Source: Paenibacillus zeisoli | Lineage (GTDB): Bacteria > Bacillota > Bacilli > Paenibacillales > Paenibacillaceae | Direction: 5' to 3' | Assembly (NCBI RefSeq): GCF_003994465.1 | Contig: NZ_RZNX01000004.1 | Coordinates: 201,997 to 265,996 of the forward strand | DNA: 64,000 nt | Shown: positions 1 through 10,599 of the stretch, in pieces | Numbering within the stretch: the stretch's first letter is position 1 | Layout: the number at the start of each line of letters is the position of its first letter | Notes under the pieces: generated by a model | The model's database searches: none | Seen by the model: the letters and a program-made list of their open reading frames with translations, nothing else | What the model was told of the DNA's origin: nothing | Translations under genes and position numbers: made by a program

Positions 1-1
1 G

Positions 2-1357
2 GGTCTGCATGCTGCCGTAGACGGCAGCACGAAGCTGAACCAAGGGCTGCAATCTTCTGCCGATGGGAGCGCCAAGGTAGCTGAGGGAGCCAAAGGCGTT
101 GCCCAGGGTCTCGATCAGCTGGTCAAGGCCAATCCTGCTCTCGGCAAAGATCCTTCTGTTCAGAAATTACTTGCAGCAAGCCAGGCCGTGGCCCAAGGCA
201 GTGAGCAGGTAGCAGCAGGACAGAAGCAGCTTGCTGGGGGCAGTGAGCAGCTGGCAGCGGGCAGCAAGCAGCTGTCTGACGGCAGTGACCAACTTGCCGA
301 AGGGAACAAACAGCTCGTATCCGGTAGTGATGCCCTGCTTGCAGGGAACCAGAAGCTGGTGGAAGGAGCATCCAAGCTCCAGGCGGCTGGACCCAAGCTT
401 ACCGTGGGAATGCAGCAGTTCGGCAGCAAGCTGTCCGAGGCGGCAGCTGGCGGTCATAAGCTTGCATCCGGTGCCCAGCAGCTTTCAACGGGCACAAGCT
501 CGCTGGTAGATGGAATTCATAAGCTCGGCGGCGGCGTCAGCACGATTGCCAGCGGTTCCGTCAAGCTGGATGAGGGTGCCGGTGAACTTAAGAACGGTAT
601 GGGCGACCTTGTGAGCGGTTCTGGCAAGCTTGCGGATAAGCTGAATGAGGCGGCTGACAAAACTTCGGATGTGAAGGGAACAGACGAGCGGGTTACCATG
701 TATGCCCAGCCTGTTGAGGTCTCTGAGAACACATCCAAGAAAATTAGTAATTACGGAACAGGGATTGCCCCTTACTTCCTGTCGATCAGTCTTTTTGTAG
801 GAGCACTTCTTTCTACAATTATTATTTCCATGAGAGGAACTACCGTAGAGGATGCGTCCGGCTTGCAGCGCTTCTTCAGCCGTACATTTACCTTCCTGCT
901 CATGAGCCTGTTCCAATCGATTGTCGTAGCTACGCTGGTTCTGGTGCTTGTTGGACTCAAGGTGCAGAGTCTGCCGCTCTTCTATCTGTTCACATTCGCA
1001 ACAAGCTTCGCCTTCATGATGATCATTCAGGCGATTGTGACCTGGCTGGATCAGCCGGGCCGGTTCCTTGCAGTTATTCTCATGGTACTGCAGCTGACTA
1101 CCAGCGCGGGCACGTTCCCGCTGGAACTGCTTCCGGAATGGATGAAGCCGATCAATCCTTGGCTGCCAATGTCCCACTCCGTGACAGGATTCAAAACGGT
1201 CATCTCAAGCGGCGACTACAGTACTATGTGGCATCAATTTGATCTGCTGCTTGTATACGGCATAGTATTTGTGTTGATTACTCTGGCTTACTTCCTGCTT
1301 AGAACACCGAAGTCAACAGATATGAATCAGGAAGAGATTGTTACACCACTTGCATAA
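2..1357 (+). CDS. YhgE/Pip-type membrane protein, C-terminal part
   Basis: The reading frame is open to the left edge, so the gene begins outside the window; 451 C-terminal residues are present. The first ~200 are tandem short repeats with Leu and Gly at fixed spacing (L-x-x-G type), typical of the extracytoplasmic stalk of YhgE/Pip proteins. About five or six hydrophobic segments follow, starting near position 760, as in the ABC-2-like membrane part of the family. B. subtilis YhgE and the lactococcal phage infection protein Pip belong here; the family is linked to ESX/type VII-type secretion and phage sensitivity, but no function can be assigned from sequence. A strong terminator follows. 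The start codon and N-terminal membrane segment are not visible. Confidence 0.85.
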   Translation, partial: GLHAAVDGSTKLNQGLQSSADGSAKVAEGAKGVAQGLDQLVKANPALGKDPSVQKLLAASQAVAQGSEQVAAGQKQLAGGSEQLAAGSKQLSDGSDQLAEGNKQLVSGSDALLAGNQKLVEGASKLQAAGPKLTVGMQQFGSKLSEAAAGGHKLASGAQQLSTGTSSLVDGIHKLGGGVSTIASGSVKLDEGAGELKNGMGDLVSGSGKLADKLNEAADKTSDVKGTDERVTMYAQPVEVSENTSKKISNYGTGIAPYFLSISLFVGALLSTIIISMRGTTVEDASGLQRFFSRTFTFLLMSLFQSIVVATLVLVLVGLKVQSLPLFYLFTFATSFAFMMIIQAIVTWLDQPGRFLAVILMVLQLTTSAGTFPLELLPEWMKPINPWLPMSHSVTGFKTVISSGDYSTMWHQFDLLLVYGIVFVLITLAYFLLRTPKSTDMNQEEIVTPLA

Positions 1358-1372
1358 AATAGATAGGTTGAG

Positions 1373-1401
1373 AGGCGTTCCTTCCAAGGAGCGCCTTTTT
1401 T
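1373..1401 (+). terminator. Rho-independent terminator after the YhgE-type gene
   Basis: A GC-rich stem (left arm GGCGTTCCTT, right arm AAGGAGCGCC, one G-U pair) is followed by six T. It lies 16 bases after the stop and insulates the gene from gltB. Confidence 0.85.
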
Positions 1402-1586
1402 CACATAAAAAATCTTATCAGCATCATAAAAAGTTTAGATTTCCCACATGGGGTACGGGATGCTACAATATCAAGAACAATAATACGAATGTGACTTCTG
1501 TCTCGTTTTTCGTGTTGCAGCTGAGAATTTGGAATGGTTGATCCATCTATCAGAGAATTTATGCAAATAAAGTGTTCAAAAGTCTA

Positions 1587-1613
1587 TTGGAAACCTGCCG
1601 TTTTGCGTATAAA
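1587..1613 (+). promoter_or_regulatory. Candidate gltB promoter
   Basis: TTGGAA and TATAAA hexamers are 15 bases apart, 45 bases before the gltB ATG. A second candidate is an extended -10 (TGCTACAAT, 1461-1469). The 1402-1658 gap holds no other feature I can support. If the proximal promoter is real, the upstream in-frame start at 1572 cannot be used. Confidence 0.3.
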
Positions 1614-1658
1614 TTGGTTGGAACGAGCTATTTTACGAACAGAAAGGTTGCATGTTAT

Positions 1659-4600
1659 ATGAAACATACGGATATTCCGGCAAAGCAGGGTTTATATGAT
1701 CCGGCTTTTGAAAAAGATGCCTGTGGTATGGGTTTTGTGGCTCATATTAAAGGACGGCCGTCTCACGATATTGTCAGCCAGGCGCTGACTATGCTGATTA
1801 ATATGGAGCACCGCGGCGGACAAGGCAGTGAACCTAACTCCGGTGACGGAGCAGGAATCATGATTCAGCTTCCACATCGCTTCTTTGCACTTGAAGCCGA
1901 GAAGCTGGGCTTCAATCTTCCCGAACCAGGCCAGTATGGTGTGGGTATGGTTTTCCTGCCGCATGATGAAGAGGTTCGCAGCCGTCAGGAAGCGAAATTC
2001 AAGGAGATTGTCGAAGAAGAAGGACAGCAGCTGCTTGGGTTCCGTACCGTGCCAACGAACGATGAGATGCTTGGCAAGTCAGCCAAGGAAGCAAAGCCTT
2101 ACGTCCGTCAAGCTTTTATCAGCCGCAGCGCTGATATTAAGGATGATCTGAGCTTCGAACGCAAACTTTACGTCATTCGCCGCCGCGCTGAGCTGGCTAT
2201 CCGTTATGGCGGAGCTGAGCAGGGCGATGCTTTTTACATGCCGAGTCTTTCCTGCCGCAAGGTAGTCTACAAAGGAATGCTCACAACCGAGCAGGTGGGT
2301 GAGTTCTATCTGGATCTGCAGAATGAACAGCTTGAATCTGCTATTGCTTTAGTGCATTCCCGTTTTAGTACGAATACGTTCCCGAGCTGGGAACGCGCGC
2401 ATCCATACCGCTTCATGATCCACAATGGTGAGATCAATACGCTTCGCGGGAACGTGAACTGGATGCATGCACGTCAGTCCCTATTCCAAAGTGAAGTGTT
2501 CGGGGAAGATTTGGCGAAGGTCAAACCGGTCATTAACCCCGATGGATCGGATACCGGTATGTTCGATAATACCTTTGAATTTATGTATTTGAGCGGACGC
2601 TCTCTGCCGCATGTTGCCATGATGATGGTTCCAGAGCCTTGGAATAACCATGAAAGCATGGATGACAGCAAGAAGGCGTTTTATGAATACCACAGTTCCC
2701 TAATGGAACCATGGGATGGCCCGGCAGCAATGGGCTTCACCGACGGGATCCAGATCGGTGCAATCCTTGACCGTAACGGACTTCGTCCTTCCCGCTACTA
2801 TGTAACCAAGGATGATTTGATCATCTTGTCCTCCGAAGCAGGTGTCCTCGATATCGCACCGGAGAACGTTCTATACAAAGATCGTCTGCGTCCAGGCCGG
2901 ATGCTGCTTGTAGATACGAAAGAAGGCCGGATTATCTCGGATGAGGAAGTGAAGGCTTCCATCGCTGCAGAGAATCCTTATCGCCAGTGGCTCGACGAGC
3001 ATCTTGTTCATCTTGATGATCTCCCTGATGCTCCTGAACTGCCTGAACAAAGACATGATAATGTAACCAAACAGCAGCTTTCCTTTGGTTATACTTACGA
3101 GGAACTGCGTAAAGTATTGGAGCCGATGGCTTCCACCGGACAAGAAGCGATTGCTTCGATGGGCTATGATGCTCCGATTGCCGTGTTGTCTGATCGCCCT
3201 CAACGTCTGTTCAGTTATTTCAAGCAGATGTTTGCCCAAGTTACGAATCCGCCGATTGATGCGATCCGTGAAGAACTGGTAACGTCCACGCTGACTACAA
3301 TCGGTCCTGAACGCAACCTGCTTAATCCGGAACCGGAAAGCTGTCGTCATATCCGCCTTGAATCTCCTATTCTATCGAATGAAGATTTCGCGAAGCTGCG
3401 TCACGTTCACCGTCCGGGCTTCAAATCAATGACGATTCCAACCTTGTTCCCGGTTGCCGAGGGAGCTGAGGGACTTCGCAAAGCGATTGATACGCTGTGC
3501 AGTGCCGCTGATCGTGTCATTGAGAAGGGTCATAATATCCTTATCCTGTCCGACCGTGGCGTTAATGAAGAGCAGGCGGCTATTCCTTCGCTGCTTGCGG
3601 TATCCAGCCTGCACCACTATCTGATTCGCAAGGAGACCCGTACCAAAGTAAGTATCCTGCTTGAGTCCGGCGAGCCGCGTGAAGTTCATCATTTTGCACT
3701 GCTTCTCGGTTATGGCGTAAGTGCGGTGAATCCTTATCTGGCCTTCGAAACTCTGGATGATATGATCTCACAAGGTATGCTTCGCGGGATTTCCCATGAG
3801 AAGGCTGTTAAGAACTTCATTAAGGCTGCTACTAAAGGTGTCGTTAAAACACTGTCCAAGATGGGGATCTCTACGATTCAATCCTATCGTGGTGCTCAGA
3901 TCTTTGAGGCTGTTGGTCTTAATCAGGAATTCGTAGACCGTTACTTCACCTGGACTCCTTCACGTATTGGAGGGATCGGGCTTGAAGAAGTGGCTATAGA
4001 GACAATCGCTCAGCATTACCGGGCCTTCAATGAGAAGGACGGCAACGATAACGTGTTGGATTCTGGCGGTGAGTACGCATGGCGTGCGAATTCAGAAGAA
4101 CACATGTTCAATCCGCAGACGATCCACCTGCTTCAGCAGGCAGTTCGTACTGGTGATTATGGAATATACAAGAAATACGCTGCGCTTGTTCAAGGAGAGA
4201 ACGAGAACCATTTGACGCTTCGCTCCCTGCTTAATCTGAAGCCAGCAGGTCCTAAGGTTCCGCTTGAAGAAGTTGAATCTGCAGCTTCGATCATGAAGCG
4301 GTTCAAGACCGGTGCTATGTCCTTCGGTTCTATCAGTAAAGAAGCTCACGAGTCTATCGCGATCGGGATGAACCGTGTAGGCGGTAAGAGCAACACGGGT
4401 GAAGGCGGGGAAGACCCAGCTCGTTTCATTCCGGATGCGAATGGAGATTCACGCCGCAGTGCCATTAAGCAGGTTGCTTCCGGACGCTTCGGGGTTACTT
4501 CTCACTACCTGGTCAATGCAGATGAGATCCAGATCAAGATGGCGCAGGGTGCAAAGCCGGGTGAAGGCGGACAGCTTCCGGGCCGTAAGGTATATCCTTG

Positions 4601-6254
4601 GGTTGCAGAAGTTCGTGGTTCCACTCCGGGTGTTGGCCTGATCTCGCCGCCTCCGCATCACGATATCTATTCGATCGAGGATTTGGCGGAGCTGATCTAC
4701 GACTTGAAGAACTCCAATCCTCGGGCTCGTATCAACGTGAAGCTGGTATCTGAGGCTGGCGTAGGTACAATTGCCGCGGGTGTTGCCAAGGGACGTGCGG
4801 ATGTCATTCTCGTCAGTGGTTATGACGGCGGTACAGGCGCATCCCCGCAAGGTTCAATCCGTCATGCGGGTCTGCCTTGGGAGCTGGGTCTTGCTGAAAC
4901 CCATCAGACGCTGATTATGAACAATCTGCGTGACCGTGTTGTCCTTGAGACGGATGGTAAAATGCTTAACGGTCGCGACTTGGCTGTTGCTGCCCTGCTT
5001 GGTGCAGAAGAGTACGGTTTCTCTACAGCTCCGCTTATCGCGGTTGGCTGTATCATGATGCGTGTCTGCCACATGGATACTTGTCCGGTTGGTGTGGCGA
5101 CTCAGAATCCGGAGCTTCGCAAGAATTTCACAGGGGATCCACAGCATGTAGCCAACTTTATGACTTTCGTTGCCGAAGATATGCGTGAATGGATGGCCGA
5201 GCTCGGTTTCCGTACCATTAATGAAATGGTAGGCCGAACCGACTGCCTGGAGACCAGCCAAGCGGTTGATCACTGGAAGAAGAGCGGCGTAGATCTGAGC
5301 CCGCTGCTTCATGTTCCTGCACTTCACGAAGGTGCTGACCGCTACAACACCCAGCAGCAGAATCATGGCCTCGAGAAAACACTCGATATGACAAAGCTGC
5401 TTGAACTTGCAGCGCCTGCTCTTGAGCGCGGCGAGCGTGTTCAAGCCGAGCTGCCAATCACGAACGTGGATCGCGCCACAGGAACGATCCTCGGTAGTGA
5501 GGTGACCCGCTTATATGGAGCTGCGGGTCTGCCGGAAGATACGATCCGCTTCCATTTCGTCGGATCGGCGGGTCAAAGCTTTGGAGCGTTCGTGCCGAAG
5601 GGCATGACGCTTACGATTGAGGGCGATGCCAATGACTACATTGGTAAAGGCCTGTCAGGCGGTAAGCTTGCGGTGAGACCGTCACCGAAAGCAACCTTCG
5701 TTGCCGAAGAGAATATTATCGCCGGCAACACAGCCTTCTACGGAGCGACAAGCGGGGAAGCTTATGTCCGCGGTATCGCGGGTGAGCGCTTCGCGGTGCG
5801 TAACTCCGGCGCGAACGTTGTGGTTGAAGGGGTAGGCGACCACGGATGTGAATACATGACGGGTGGACGCGTGGTTGTTCTTGGCGGAACTGGCCGCAAC
5901 TTCGCAGCCGGGATGTCCGGCGGTATCGCTTATGTATATGATCCGGAAGGCACTTTCCTTGACCGCTGCAACCTGGAAATGGTACTGCTTGAGCGTGTTG
6001 AGGAAGCGGAAGAGGCGGAAGAGCTTCGTTCCTTGATCGGCCGCCATGTGGAGTACACAGAGAGTGCTGTGGGCCGCAAGGTGCTGGACAACTGGAATGA
6101 GTCTCTGGCTTCCTTCGTACGGGTTATTCCGAAGGATTACAAGCGGATGCTGCAGCAGATCCGCAAAGTTCAAGATCAAGGCCTTCAAGGCGAAGCAGCT
6201 TTGCTTGCCGCATTTGAAGCCAATATGCGCGAGCTTGCCCGCGCTGGCAACTAA
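1659..6254 (+). CDS. gltB: Glutamate synthase large (alpha) subunit
   Basis: GOGAT large chain of 1531 aa. It transfers the glutamine amide to 2-oxoglutarate to give two glutamates. The class II amidotransferase domain starts at Cys22 (ACGMGF) after a 21-residue propeptide, as expected for a processed N-terminal Cys nucleophile. The FMN/synthase domain lies in the centre (roughly 800-1200), with the 3Fe-4S cysteines visible as Cys1131, Cys1137 and Cys1142. A Gly-rich beta-helix domain (GXGXG type) closes the protein. I chose ATG 1659 because it gives the normal propeptide length and has AAAGG 11 bases upstream; the longer frame from 1572 would add 29 atypical residues. No small subunit gltD follows: a strong terminator comes directly after, so the NADPH-dependent partner must be elsewhere. 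Confidence 0.97.
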   Translation: MKHTDIPAKQGLYDPAFEKDACGMGFVAHIKGRPSHDIVSQALTMLINMEHRGGQGSEPNSGDGAGIMIQLPHRFFALEAEKLGFNLPEPGQYGVGMVFLPHDEEVRSRQEAKFKEIVEEEGQQLLGFRTVPTNDEMLGKSAKEAKPYVRQAFISRSADIKDDLSFERKLYVIRRRAELAIRYGGAEQGDAFYMPSLSCRKVVYKGMLTTEQVGEFYLDLQNEQLESAIALVHSRFSTNTFPSWERAHPYRFMIHNGEINTLRGNVNWMHARQSLFQSEVFGEDLAKVKPVINPDGSDTGMFDNTFEFMYLSGRSLPHVAMMMVPEPWNNHESMDDSKKAFYEYHSSLMEPWDGPAAMGFTDGIQIGAILDRNGLRPSRYYVTKDDLIILSSEAGVLDIAPENVLYKDRLRPGRMLLVDTKEGRIISDEEVKASIAAENPYRQWLDEHLVHLDDLPDAPELPEQRHDNVTKQQLSFGYTYEELRKVLEPMASTGQEAIASMGYDAPIAVLSDRPQRLFSYFKQMFAQVTNPPIDAIREELVTSTLTTIGPERNLLNPEPESCRHIRLESPILSNEDFAKLRHVHRPGFKSMTIPTLFPVAEGAEGLRKAIDTLCSAADRVIEKGHNILILSDRGVNEEQAAIPSLLAVSSLHHYLIRKETRTKVSILLESGEPREVHHFALLLGYGVSAVNPYLAFETLDDMISQGMLRGISHEKAVKNFIKAATKGVVKTLSKMGISTIQSYRGAQIFEAVGLNQEFVDRYFTWTPSRIGGIGLEEVAIETIAQHYRAFNEKDGNDNVLDSGGEYAWRANSEEHMFNPQTIHLLQQAVRTGDYGIYKKYAALVQGENENHLTLRSLLNLKPAGPKVPLEEVESAASIMKRFKTGAMSFGSISKEAHESIAIGMNRVGGKSNTGEGGEDPARFIPDANGDSRRSAIKQVASGRFGVTSHYLVNADEIQIKMAQGAKPGEGGQLPGRKVYPWVAEVRGSTPGVGLISPPPHHDIYSIEDLAELIYDLKNSNPRARINVKLVSEAGVGTIAAGVAKGRADVILVSGYDGGTGASPQGSIRHAGLPWELGLAETHQTLIMNNLRDRVVLETDGKMLNGRDLAVAALLGAEEYGFSTAPLIAVGCIMMRVCHMDTCPVGVATQNPELRKNFTGDPQHVANFMTFVAEDMREWMAELGFRTINEMVGRTDCLETSQAVDHWKKSGVDLSPLLHVPALHEGADRYNTQQQNHGLEKTLDMTKLLELAAPALERGERVQAELPITNVDRATGTILGSEVTRLYGAAGLPEDTIRFHFVGSAGQSFGAFVPKGMTLTIEGDANDYIGKGLSGGKLAVRPSPKATFVAEENIIAGNTAFYGATSGEAYVRGIAGERFAVRNSGANVVVEGVGDHGCEYMTGGRVVVLGGTGRNFAAGMSGGIAYVYDPEGTFLDRCNLEMVLLERVEEAEEAEELRSLIGRHVEYTESAVGRKVLDNWNESLASFVRVIPKDYKRMLQQIRKVQDQGLQGEAALLAAFEANMRELARAGN

Positions 6255-6265
6255 TCGCTAAATCT

Positions 6266-6306
6266 AAGACCTGTAAGTCCAGAATGCTGGACTTACAGGT
6301 CTTTTT
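6266..6306 (+). terminator. Rho-independent terminator of gltB
   Basis: A perfect 17-bp stem (AAGACCTGTAAGTCCAG and its complement) with loop AATG and a T run. It starts 12 bases after the gltB stop. Confidence 0.95.
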
Positions 6307-6644
6307 GCGTATATCCATGGATTTGGTGAAATGGACTTGGAGAAGTAGCATGTAATGAAGGCGTAACATAGGAGGCTTGGACTGCTGGAGTGAACACCAT
6401 TCGCCCTGTGTGTCAGATATATGCTGCACCAAGAGGGATGGAGGAGAAATATGGAGAGGAGGCAGGAGGGATGTAGGAACACAGAAGGAACACAGAAGAA
6501 AGAATACAGAAAGAAGGACACCTTAGCCGGGATTATTACTAGAAGGTAGGGCCAAAGCCCACGCCGTGCCCTACCGAATACAGCCAGCATATGCTGTGAA
6601 CAAGGGCTGCATTTGAGGCAGTCCATGGTTAGGGGGATTCGGAT
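6307..6644. other. Intergenic stretch without a recognised gene
   Basis: 338 bases between the gltB terminator and rfbC. Bases about 6430-6515 are strongly purine-rich on the + strand, with a short repeat of GAACACAGAAG. No convincing promoter or structured RNA was seen. Small frames on the minus strand here lack a ribosome binding site and are not called. Confidence 0.6.
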
Positions 6645-7190
6645 ATGCGCGTCATAGAAACGGGGCTGCCGGGAGCGGTCATCATGGAGACCGATGTATT
6701 CGAGGATGAACGGGGCTTCTTCACTGAGAGCTACAATGAAGAATCTTTTGCAAAGCTGGGGATCACTCATCATTTCATACAAGACAATCATTCCTATTCT
6801 GCTTCAGCAGGAACGCTGAGAGGACTGCATTATCAGCTTCAGCCGAAGGCGCAGACGAAGCTGGTACGTGTTCTAACAGGAGCCATTTATGATGTATTCG
6901 TAGATCTCCGTAAAGACTCACCAACCTATGGGCAGTGGGCGGCTGTTATCTTGACCTCACGGAATTTCCGACAGGTCCTTATTCCGCGTGGATTTGCTCA
7001 TGGGTTCTGGACACTCGTTCCCCATACCGAAGTGCTGTATAAGGTGGATGAGGTCTATTCCAAGGAACATGACAGAGGGATTCTCTGGAACGATCCTGCG
7101 CTGGGAATTCCTTGGCCGGGTACGAAGCCTGTTCTTTCGGAAAAGGATAAGGTTCATCCGGTATTGGCCAATGCTGAGTTTGACTTCTGA
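6645..7190 (+). CDS. rfbC: dTDP-4-dehydrorhamnose 3,5-epimerase
   Basis: Cupin-fold RmlC, 181 aa, the usual family length. It epimerises dTDP-4-keto-6-deoxyglucose at C3 and C5, the third step of dTDP-L-rhamnose synthesis. The family motif around GTLRGLHYQ carries His62, and Tyr132 (EVLYKVDE) and Asp168 match the catalytic positions of the family. A GGGGGAT sequence precedes the ATG. rfbD follows after 44 bases, so the two probably form an operon supplying rhamnose for cell-wall or S-layer glycans. rfbA and rfbB, which make the substrate, are not in this window. Confidence 0.95.
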   Translation: MRVIETGLPGAVIMETDVFEDERGFFTESYNEESFAKLGITHHFIQDNHSYSASAGTLRGLHYQLQPKAQTKLVRVLTGAIYDVFVDLRKDSPTYGQWAAVILTSRNFRQVLIPRGFAHGFWTLVPHTEVLYKVDEVYSKEHDRGILWNDPALGIPWPGTKPVLSEKDKVHPVLANAEFDF

Positions 7191-7234
7191 ATGATTCTGC
7201 GGGCTTGTAATAGGAAAGGGGCTGAGAAGTTCAG

Positions 7235-8128
7235 ATGAGTGAGGTAAGGAGTCAGATTCGTAAGGGAAAGAGCCGCATATTAATCACAGGCGCACAGGGC
7301 CAGGTGGGGCGTGAGCTGCAGCATGTTTTTGCCGGTAAAGGTTACGAAGTACATGGTCTGGGACAAAGCGAGCTTGATATTACGGACACGGAACAATGCT
7401 TTCAAGTGTTCTGGCGTCTGAAGCCGGATGTGGTTATACATGCCGCTGCCTACACTAACGTGGATCGCGCGGAGAGCGAGCCGGATTTGGCATACCAGGT
7501 GAACACCTATGGAACCCGCAATATTGCAGCAGCAGCCGAATGTATCCAATCCAAGCTGATCTACATCAGCACAGACTATGTTTTTGACGGAGGAACGGGA
7601 CAGGAGCCGTTTGATGAATTTCATCCCACCAAGCCCATTAATGTCTATGGTTATTCCAAATTGGAAGGAGAGAAGTTCGTTCGTCAGCTTCATTCCCGGT
7701 TCTTTATTGTCCGTACATCGTGGGTATATGGGCATCACGGAGGCAATTTTGTAAGAACGATGCTGGAGCTTGCAAGCAAGCAGGAGAATATTTCAGTCGT
7801 GAATGATCAGATTGGTTGTCCCACATATACCCGGGATTTAGCCCACAAGCTTGAAGAACTTGCTTCTTCCTCGAAGTACGGTACTTATCATGTGTCGGGG
7901 GCCGGTTCATGCTCTTGGTATGATTTCGCATGCTCAATCTTTGAGTTAGCCGGACTGAAGATGACGGTTATGCCCGTATCAACTAGTGAGTTCCCCAGAC
8001 CAGCTCGGCGTCCAGCCTACTCGGTGCTGAAGCCGCAAGCGCTTCGCCTGAACGGATTTAGTCCGATGAGAGATTGGAAGGAAGCGCTGGCGGATTTTAT
8101 GCAACAAGAGAAAACGAAACTGATTTGA
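7235..8128 (+). CDS. rfbD: dTDP-4-dehydrorhamnose reductase
   Basis: Extended SDR of 297 aa that reduces dTDP-4-dehydro-L-rhamnose with NAD(P)H in the last step of dTDP-rhamnose synthesis. The Rossmann motif GAQGQVG is at residues 19-25, STDYVFDG at 112-119 and the catalytic YxxxK at Tyr138/Lys142. The protein has an N-terminal extension of about 13 basic residues before the Rossmann strand. AAAGGGG lies 12-14 bases before the chosen ATG, a long spacing, so the start may be slightly off. It follows rfbC. Confidence 0.94.
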   Translation: MSEVRSQIRKGKSRILITGAQGQVGRELQHVFAGKGYEVHGLGQSELDITDTEQCFQVFWRLKPDVVIHAAAYTNVDRAESEPDLAYQVNTYGTRNIAAAAECIQSKLIYISTDYVFDGGTGQEPFDEFHPTKPINVYGYSKLEGEKFVRQLHSRFFIVRTSWVYGHHGGNFVRTMLELASKQENISVVNDQIGCPTYTRDLAHKLEELASSSKYGTYHVSGAGSCSWYDFACSIFELAGLKMTVMPVSTSEFPRPARRPAYSVLKPQALRLNGFSPMRDWKEALADFMQQEKTKLI

Positions 8129-8130
8129 TT

Positions 8131-8160
8131 TTCTTGCGTTATTATTATGTATGGTAAAAT
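8131..8160 (+). promoter_or_regulatory. Candidate promoter of the ABC exporter operon
   Basis: An extended -10 (TGGTAAAAT, hexamer 8155-8160) has only weak -35 matches upstream (TTCTTG at 18 or TTGCGT at 15 bases). It starts just after the rfbD stop. Confidence 0.3.
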
Positions 8161-8215
8161 CAAGAAATTACCGTCCGGCATATCCGGACCGGGTACATAG
8201 GGAGAGTGAATGTAT

Positions 8216-9121
8216 ATGTCTCAAGAACCTGTCGTCCGCTTATCGAATGTGACGAAGAAGATTGGTTCGAAGACCATCATTGATCGTCTTACGCTTGATA
8301 TTCCAGCGGGCCAGGTATACGGCTTCCTCGGTCCTAACGGATCAGGAAAGACCACAACCATCCGGATGATGGTAGGCCTGATGTCGATCACAGAAGGGGA
8401 TATTGTGATCTGTGGGTCGAGCGTTAAGACGGATTTCGAGAAAGCCATTGCTCATATTGGCGCGATTGTAGAGAACCCGGAAATGTACAAATTTCTAACC
8501 GGGTATCAGAACATGGTTCATTATGCACGGATGTCGGGGGTTGGCAAGGAGCGCATTGACGAGGCAGTAGCCTTGGTTGGTCTTGAGAAACGGATCCATG
8601 ACAAAGTGAAGACGTACTCACTGGGTATGCGCCAGCGTCTGGGTGTTGCTCAGGCGATCCTGCAGCGTCCCAAGCTCCTGATTCTGGATGAGCCTACCAA
8701 TGGCCTTGATCCGCAAGGGATCCGTGAGCTTCGCGATTACTTACGGGTGCTGGCAAGAGAAGAGGGGACAACCGTCTTTGTATCCAGCCACCTGCTGTCA
8801 GAGATGGAGCTGATGTGTGACACGGTAGCGATTATCCAGAGCGGTAAATTGATAGACGTTCGTTCGCTTAAGGCGGAGGATCTGGAAGATCAGTATGCGG
8901 AGACTGGCTTTGAGGTTAGCGAACCACAACGGGCACTTGAGCTCGCCCCAGCTGGCCGACTGGAGGAAGGCCGTCTGATCGTCACGGTCAACCGGGAGCA
9001 GATTGCAGATCTCAACAGCCGACTGGTAGCTGCTGGAATTAAGGTATACGGCATTCAGGTTCTGACTCGATCACTTGAGGATCAATTCTTGGAAATGACG
9101 GGAGGCGGGCAAATTGGGTAA
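8216..9121 (+). CDS. ABC transporter ATP-binding protein (BcrA-like)
   Basis: ATPase subunit of an ABC-2-type exporter, 301 aa. Walker A (GPNGSGKT) is near residue 40, the signature is YSLGMRQRLG, Walker B is LLILDEPTNGLD and the H-loop is SSHLLSEME. The C-terminal ~90 residues resemble the extension of the bacitracin/lantibiotic resistance ATPases (BcrA/NatA group). I chose ATG 8216 over 8210 because GGAGAG lies 9 rather than 3 bases upstream. Its stop overlaps the permease start by 8 bases, so the two subunits are translationally coupled. The substrate cannot be told; peptide antibiotic or ion export is typical for the group. Confidence 0.92.
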   Translation: MSQEPVVRLSNVTKKIGSKTIIDRLTLDIPAGQVYGFLGPNGSGKTTTIRMMVGLMSITEGDIVICGSSVKTDFEKAIAHIGAIVENPEMYKFLTGYQNMVHYARMSGVGKERIDEAVALVGLEKRIHDKVKTYSLGMRQRLGVAQAILQRPKLLILDEPTNGLDPQGIRELRDYLRVLAREEGTTVFVSSHLLSEMELMCDTVAIIQSGKLIDVRSLKAEDLEDQYAETGFEVSEPQRALELAPAGRLEEGRLIVTVNREQIADLNSRLVAAGIKVYGIQVLTRSLEDQFLEMTGGGQIG

Positions 9122-9908
9122 TTTTCTAGCCTTGGTACAGAATGAGAATATGAAAATATATCGGAGATGGCGCACATGGATCATGCTTGCCCTAATTGTG
9201 CTGCTGCCTATATTATTTGGGATCATAATTGCGGTTAACGATGGTGCTTTTGGTTCAAATATGGGGGCTTGGAGTGCTGCGTCGAATCTGTCCTTTATCT
9301 ATTTTCTTGTGTCGATTTTCTCGGTTGTTATCGCAGCCGATATTGTAGCTTCAGAATTCACATGGGGAACCATTAAGCTGCTGCTCATCAGGCCTTGGAC
9401 AAGAAGCAAAGTCCTTCTGTCGAAGCTGCTGGCCGTTCTGTTGTTCGCGATCGCGATAAGTGTCCTATTTACGGCTGTAACGGCAGCTATTTCACTGATC
9501 TTGTTCCCTGCTTCTCCTCCGGTTAATGCTTCAGGCCCATCCACATTCGATTATTTCATCAAGATGCTATTTTATAAATTCATAGATGTACTGGTAATTA
9601 CCGTGTTTTCCTTTATGATATCGGCAGTCTTCCGCGCAAGTGGACTCGCAATTGGATTGTCTATGTTTCTATTGTTTGCAAGCGGTATTCTGAGTGCTAT
9701 CTTAAGTCCCGCGAAATATGCCTGGGCTAAATATCTGCTTTTCAACAATATGGATCTATCGCAGTACGCCATGAGAGAATCTGCAGGAATAGCAGCCAAC
9801 GCTGACGGAATGAGCCTCGGCTTCTCCGTGACGGTCTTGGTTGTCTATGTGGCAGCATTCCTGATAATTGCGTGGATGGTATTTACAAGAAGGGATGTCG
9901 CGGCTTAA
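9114..9908 (+). CDS. ABC-2 type transporter permease
   Basis: Membrane subunit of 264 aa with about six hydrophobic segments. A charged N-terminus (MKIYRRWRTW) leads into the first segment at ~22-42, and the motif ASEFTWGTIKLLL is typical of ABC-2 permeases of bacitracin/lantibiotic export type. Translation starts at TTG, 5 bases after GGAGGCGGG and inside the end of the ATPase gene. The ATPase encoded just upstream is its partner. The gene ends the operon; a terminator follows after 119 bases. Confidence 0.88.
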   Translation: MGNFLALVQNENMKIYRRWRTWIMLALIVLLPILFGIIIAVNDGAFGSNMGAWSAASNLSFIYFLVSIFSVVIAADIVASEFTWGTIKLLLIRPWTRSKVLLSKLLAVLLFAIAISVLFTAVTAAISLILFPASPPVNASGPSTFDYFIKMLFYKFIDVLVITVFSFMISAVFRASGLAIGLSMFLLFASGILSAILSPAKYAWAKYLLFNNMDLSQYAMRESAGIAANADGMSLGFSVTVLVVYVAAFLIIAWMVFTRRDVAA

Positions 9909-10027
9909 TAACGCCAAACTTATAGGTCCGGTGTACAGGTGATGAGAGCTTTTGTGCCGCTCGAGAGCAGATAATAACGAAATAGTTCTTGAGTTAACTA
10001 GAGTGAAATTAAGTAATTAACAGACAG

Positions 10028-10066
10028 AAAAGGGACGCATTCTCCTGGAGAGTGTGTCCCTTTTTT
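10028..10066 (+). terminator. Rho-independent terminator (ABC operon)
   Basis: A stem of about 16 bp (AAAGGGACGCATTCTC with AGAGTGTGTCCCTTT, G-U pairs) with loop CTGG and six T. Confidence 0.9.
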
Positions 10067-10145
10067 AAGCTTTTAGGAGAACGGTAAACTGTCTTGTGGT
10101 GCAAGAGAAGTAGGAAGGCAGCATAGGTAGAGAACCAGGGATTTC

Positions 10146-10568
10146 TTATCCAGCTTCAGGTTGGGGAACGTTCTTGGACTTGCCAGCGGGGGCAGAAGAG
10201 GAAGAAGGAACCCTACTAACTACAGGCCGCTCCATGATGCTGATCCCATTCAGAATGCCTCCGTCCAGGATGACGAGCGTATGGGCTGACACATTGCCGT
10301 CTACTTGGCCGCTCGCCGTTATGGTTAATTTGCCTTCGGTAATAATGTCCCCAAAAACTTTGCCTGCTACAATAATTTCATTGCCCTTAATTGTGGAATG
10401 AGCTTCACCCGACTCGCCAATCACGATTTCTCCTGTAGTCTCAATCTCCCCTTGGAATTTGCCCTCCAGCCTGAGATTGGATTCACAGCGCAGCTTGCCC
10501 TGAATATCACTGCCGACTCCGATTAAGGTATCCGAAACTTTCCCCGCACGTTTGTTATCTTTGAACAT
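10146..10568 (-). CDS. Bactofilin
   Basis: Polymer-forming cytoskeletal protein, 140 aa. The core (about residues 12-115) is the bactofilin beta-helix, seen as repeating short strands with Gly turns and beginning with the diagnostic DTLIGVGSDIQGKL. The Pro/Ser-rich C-terminal tail is likely disordered. Bactofilins form nucleotide-free filaments on the inner membrane face and scaffold cell-wall enzymes or set cell shape. GGAGG lies 7 bases before the ATG. It is transcribed with the M23 peptidase gene 31 bases upstream, a pairing known in other bacteria where bactofilin positions the peptidase. Confidence 0.92.
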   Translation of the reverse strand: MFKDNKRAGKVSDTLIGVGSDIQGKLRCESNLRLEGKFQGEIETTGEIVIGESGEAHSTIKGNEIIVAGKVFGDIITEGKLTITASGQVDGNVSAHTLVILDGGILNGISIMERPVVSRVPSSSSAPAGKSKNVPQPEAG

Positions 10569-10599
10569 GATTTATCCTCCATTCATAAAGGTTATTTAA

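Noticed and set aside
188..640. Repeats in the YhgE-type gene resembling a CRISPR or tandem DNA array
   Set aside because: They are degenerate at DNA level and follow the L-x-x-G protein periodicity; no spacers or constant repeat exist.
1338..1541. 67-codon frame across the terminator after the YhgE-type gene
   Set aside because: It overlaps a real gene end and a terminator, lacks a ribosome site and encodes an atypical His/Lys-rich sequence.
1572..1658. Longer gltB frame starting at 1572
   Set aside because: It would give a 50-residue propeptide before the catalytic Cys, has no ribosome site, and a candidate promoter lies within it.
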